DNA of 64,000 nt. Source: Balneatrix alpica DSM 16621 (GTDB taxonomy: Bacteria > Pseudomonadota > Gammaproteobacteria > Pseudomonadales > Balneatricaceae). Made by a program: the position numbers and the translations under genes. Numbering within the stretch: the stretch's first letter is position 1; each line of letters opens with the position of its first letter. The notes under the pieces were generated by a model. That model ran no database searches. It saw only the letters and a list, made by a program, of their open reading frames with translations, and had not been told where the DNA came from. The stretch spans positions 46,771 to 110,770 of the forward strand of contig NZ_JHUZ01000016.1 of NCBI RefSeq assembly GCF_000619885.1, read 5' to 3'. Below, piece by piece: positions 62,016 through 64,000 of the stretch.

Positions 62016-62454
62016 ATATGAATTCACATTCTGATATTCCTGTGTTCTCTGAGCCTGTGAGGAAGCGTACAAATAGTGTGTGCTGGTAGCCTAGTTGCTC
62101 TCTAAATGCCCTGAGTTTTGATCGATCCTTGAAGCTTTGTTCTTGGTTCGTGGATTTTTTCACTTCAATAGCTATTAGATTGTCATTAGTCATCCGTCGA
62201 TGAATGATTATGTCAGGAACAACATTGCGCTCAGAGGCTGAACCGTTTGGCGAAATGGCATAAATTAGGCGTTTTATTTTCTCAATGTCTCGATTGTACT
62301 CGCAGTCAACATGGTAGTCTGAAAATGCTTCAGCCAACTTCCTTGCAAGTTGATGAGAGATGGATTGCTCACTAGAGTCGTTTGCTAATAGCTGATGCTG
62401 TTCTGTAACGAATTCGTGAAGCAGGGTTTCAAGGTCAATGTCTTGGATTAACAC
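62014..62454 (-). CDS. Putative PD-(D/E)XK-fold protein
   Basis: A 146-aa protein starting with GTG at 62454 behind AGGAG. The segment VVPDIIIHRRMTNDNLIAIE followed by VKKS fits a PD-(D/E)XK nuclease core: Asp in PDI, then a hydrophobic strand and E-x-K. Upstream it has an acidic helix region (HQLARKLAEAFSDYHVDCEY), and the end is FREQLGYQHTLFVRFLTG. This fold occurs in restriction and repair enzymes and in defence-island proteins. No modification or helicase partner is adjacent. I do not know its function; the fold assignment is moderate. Confidence 0.6.
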   Translation of the reverse strand: MLIQDIDLETLLHEFVTEQHQLLANDSSEQSISHQLARKLAEAFSDYHVDCEYNRDIEKIKRLIYAISPNGSASERNVVPDIIIHRRMTNDNLIAIEVKKSTNQEQSFKDRSKLRAFREQLGYQHTLFVRFLTGSENTGISECEFI

Positions 62455-62540
62455 TTTACTCTCCTAGGGGGCATAATGCCGCGCTAAAAGGTGGTCTTGG
62501 TTGTCCCGTGGAGACCCGTAAGACTGCAATGTAGTATAGG

Positions 62541-62888
62541 TTACCGGCACCTGGTATATCCGCTCACATATGTACCATTTTTACGGCGATAGCCACTTAC
62601 ATAATGGCAGTTGGAACCAGATGCACTTGGGTATGCGGACTTTTCGCTAATTTTGCACCGCATATGGCTACTTACATATGTGCCATCTGCCTTGACGTAA
62701 CTATCAACCCAAGTGCAATTGTTAGCGGCTTTAAAATGTCCAGGAATAGAGTTAGGGCAGTTGTATTCGCTGTCAGATGTGTATTGGCAGCCATATTTTG
62801 ATGCAGCTGAATGAGGATAAAGTGAGTCATAGTGGCTGGCACACCCTGCAAGAAAAAAGACAAATAAGGCTGAAATCCATATTTTCAT
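62541..62888 (-). CDS. Small lipoprotein with a duplicated GTYVS motif
   Basis: A 115-aa protein with a lipoprotein signal (FVFFLAGCASHYD; lipobox LAGC, Cys16). The mature part has two tandem cysteine-bounded repeats, CTWVDSYVKADGTYVSSHMRC and CHYVSGYRRKNGTYVSGYTRC, sharing C-x-[WY]-V-x2-Y-x5-GTYVS-x4-RC. The pattern suggests two disulphide-linked hairpins in the periplasm. The repeats resemble short GTYV-x-G-x-x-R elements found in other small proteobacterial lipoproteins. Function unknown; no clear partner. Confidence 0.75.
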   Translation of the reverse strand: MKIWISALFVFFLAGCASHYDSLYPHSAASKYGCQYTSDSEYNCPNSIPGHFKAANNCTWVDSYVKADGTYVSSHMRCKISEKSAYPSASGSNCHYVSGYRRKNGTYVSGYTRCR

Positions 62889-63010
62889 TTTATGTCCTAT
62901 ATCATTTTATCCTGTGCATACTTATTTTCTCTGCTAAACGCAATGGAGAAAAGCTAAGTGGTTTAAATAAAATTAGGAAAAACGACTTCAAGACAGACTT
63001 TCTTCATTAA

Positions 63011-63032
63011 AAACGCGCATGCACGTTTTTCT
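63011..63032. terminator. Near-perfect 22-base palindrome
   Basis: AAAAACG-CGCATGCA-CGTTTTT in the gene-poor stretch 62889-63253. It has a T run on both strands and could end transcription either way; on the minus strand it would follow the ArsN2-like gene. I see nothing else gene-like in the stretch. Confidence 0.6.
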
Positions 63033-63253
63033 GCAAAACATTACGCATTATCTTGCAGCTCGCTTTCCCTAACGGGTTGATATTCGTCCAGTTTTGCCAA
63101 AAATTCCAGATCAAAATAAGCACACTTTGGTAGCAATACACGCACGTTGAAACGTCACCAAACTGTTGGGCCTCTTACATCCTCGCCGAGCTGTACGACG
63201 TCAAATTTGTCTGCTCTCTATCTAAAGGATGTGTAGGGTTAGGGGGCTGGCCG

Positions 63254-63700
63254 CTACGGGCGGTCTGGGTTCGCTCTTAGCTGCTTGATGAGCAGCGTTG
63301 AGGATGCCGGACACAGTGCGGAGAACTGAGAGGTTGCTTGAATAGCGCTTGGCGCCTGATGGCGTGTCATTGCATCGTAGCCTCGTCGACGGAAGTAAGC
63401 CTCCGCAGTGGTGGTGAGCAGATACATCTGGGCGACACCCTGTTGTGTGGCAAAAGATTCGAGATAGTCAACCAGCTCGCTACCGATACCGGTGTGTCGA
63501 TACGGCGGCAAGACAGCTAACGAGCGTAGGAGGGCGACTTCATCATAGAGTTCGATTCCCGCGACGGCGACCAGCGACCCTTGCGCCATACCGCAAAAGA
63601 ATTTGGCCTGGGGTAAGGCATCCAGATCAGCGACGGGAAGCTCGCAGGCGCTGAGTACCTGCTTGAGTGGCTCAATGGAGAGAAGGGGTTTTATTTGCAT
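63254..63700 (-). CDS. arsN2: ArsN2-like GNAT acetyltransferase
   Basis: A 148-aa GNAT protein. The acetyl-CoA loop region VALLRSLAVLPPYRHTGIGS and the later MYLLTTTAEAYFRRRGYDAM, APSAIQATSQFSALCPAS are the signature of ArsN2, annotated as an arsenic-resistance N-acetyltransferase. No ars operon genes are in the window, so a role in arsenic tolerance is only inferred by family. The ATG at 63700 is natural. It is followed on the same strand by a gene-poor stretch. Confidence 0.8.
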   Translation of the reverse strand: MQIKPLLSIEPLKQVLSACELPVADLDALPQAKFFCGMAQGSLVAVAGIELYDEVALLRSLAVLPPYRHTGIGSELVDYLESFATQQGVAQMYLLTTTAEAYFRRRGYDAMTRHQAPSAIQATSQFSALCPASSTLLIKQLRANPDRP

Positions 63701-63737
63701 CGGCAGTAAGCACTTTATGTTGGGTTGATCGGTTCAC

Positions 63738-63765
63738 TCGTTCCCACGCTCCTGCGTGGGAATGC
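63738..63765. repeat. REP-like palindrome, copy 1
   Basis: A perfect 9-bp stem TTCCCACGC / GCGTGGGAA with a TCCT loop, flanked by CTCG and TG. The CTCGTTCCCACGCTCC core is a widespread extragenic palindrome in gammaproteobacteria. Confidence 0.7.
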
Positions 63766-63931
63766 ATATAGCATCAATGCTACGCTTTATTCACATACCT
63801 AGGTTGCACAAATTTTGGTGAATAGATTCCGCTTTCTGAGCATTATGGCTTTTACACCCTTCCATCAAAGCTGATAAGCACGGTCACTCTTATGTGATGG
63901 CAGCTTTTATCCATCCCTAGCCTTGGTATGC

Positions 63932-63957
63932 CTTCCCACGCAGGGATGTGGGGACGA
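63932..63957. repeat. REP-like palindrome, copy 2 (inverted, degenerate)
   Basis: CTTCCCACGCAGG...GGGGACGAG is a degenerate reverse-complement copy of the element at 63738. The two face each other about 170 bases apart, like a REP doublet (REPIN-type). Most of 63701-64000 is otherwise without genes. Confidence 0.55.
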
Positions 63958-64000
63958 GCAATAAGCGAATATTCGCTTTCGTTACCTAGCATCGGTATGC

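Noticed and set aside
59999..63700. Possible integron cassette array (several small same-strand accessory genes)
   Set aside because: A GTTAGAC-like core and short inverted repeats occur near 61930-62015, but no consistent attC pairs were found between the genes and there is no integrase.
63701..64000. tRNA gene at the right edge
   Set aside because: The hairpins there are REP-like; no cloverleaf or TTCGA/CCA-type arrangement was seen.

Overview
The window reads as chromosome of a GC-rich gammaproteobacterium. Evidence is the yrfG-hslR-hslO-pckA block (same relative order as in enterics), a divergent argP/argO pair, a Puu/Spu polyamine locus and a modABC operon. Genes are tightly packed with strong AGGAG ribosome sites and hairpin terminators. 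I cannot name the genus; an Oceanospirillales- or Pseudomonas-like relative is a guess. No rRNA, tRNA, CRISPR array, transposase or integrase was recognised.

Layout. 1-4.6 kb: purine catabolism (xdhB, xdhC, guaD); xdhA probably lies just left of the window. 4.7-7.4 kb: DedA-type membrane protein, isochorismatase-like hydrolase, YjiH-type permease. 7.8-16.0 kb: a compact one-strand gene set that I do not recognise as any described pathway: a sorbitol-dehydrogenase-type small subunit, two tandem GMC flavoenzymes with a [3Fe-4S]-type cysteine motif, a VioB-type ferritin-like/SnoaL-like fusion, an acetoacetate-decarboxylase-like protein and a third GMC enzyme. It is followed by a secreted HAD-type phosphatase (opposite strand) and a UbiD-family decarboxylase. 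This is the best candidate for an undescribed biochemical system in the window.

18.8-25.9 kb: VOC protein, ArgO exporter with its regulator ArgP, a GNAT/XRE pair, and a proXWV betaine/proline transporter facing a MarR-type regulator. 26-32.7 kb: orphan receiver protein, cysQ, yrfG-hslR-hslO, pckA, yheT. 32.7-38.3 kb: lhgO in one operon with a TAXI-type TRAP transporter, then a lone urea transporter. 38.4-48.1 kb: polyamine uptake and the gamma-glutamyl-putrescine and transaminase routes (potGHI, puuA, puuD divergent from puuC, spuC, gabT), with three TGATCA-centred palindromes between the two arms. 48.2-49.1 kb: a TacT/TacA toxin-antitoxin pair. 49.1-56.3 kb: GFA protein, modABC, acyl-CoA synthetase, katG.

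56.4-59.2 kb: an ECF42-type sigma factor operon (sigma, VOC, YCII/DGPF protein, nucleotidyltransferase-like protein). From about 59.4 kb the DNA becomes accessory in character: cold-shock gene, VOC-AraC-VOC set, a DUF2513-like protein, a putative PD-(D/E)XK nuclease-fold protein, a small repeat lipoprotein, an ArsN2-like acetyltransferase and a pair of inverted REP-like hairpins at the right edge.
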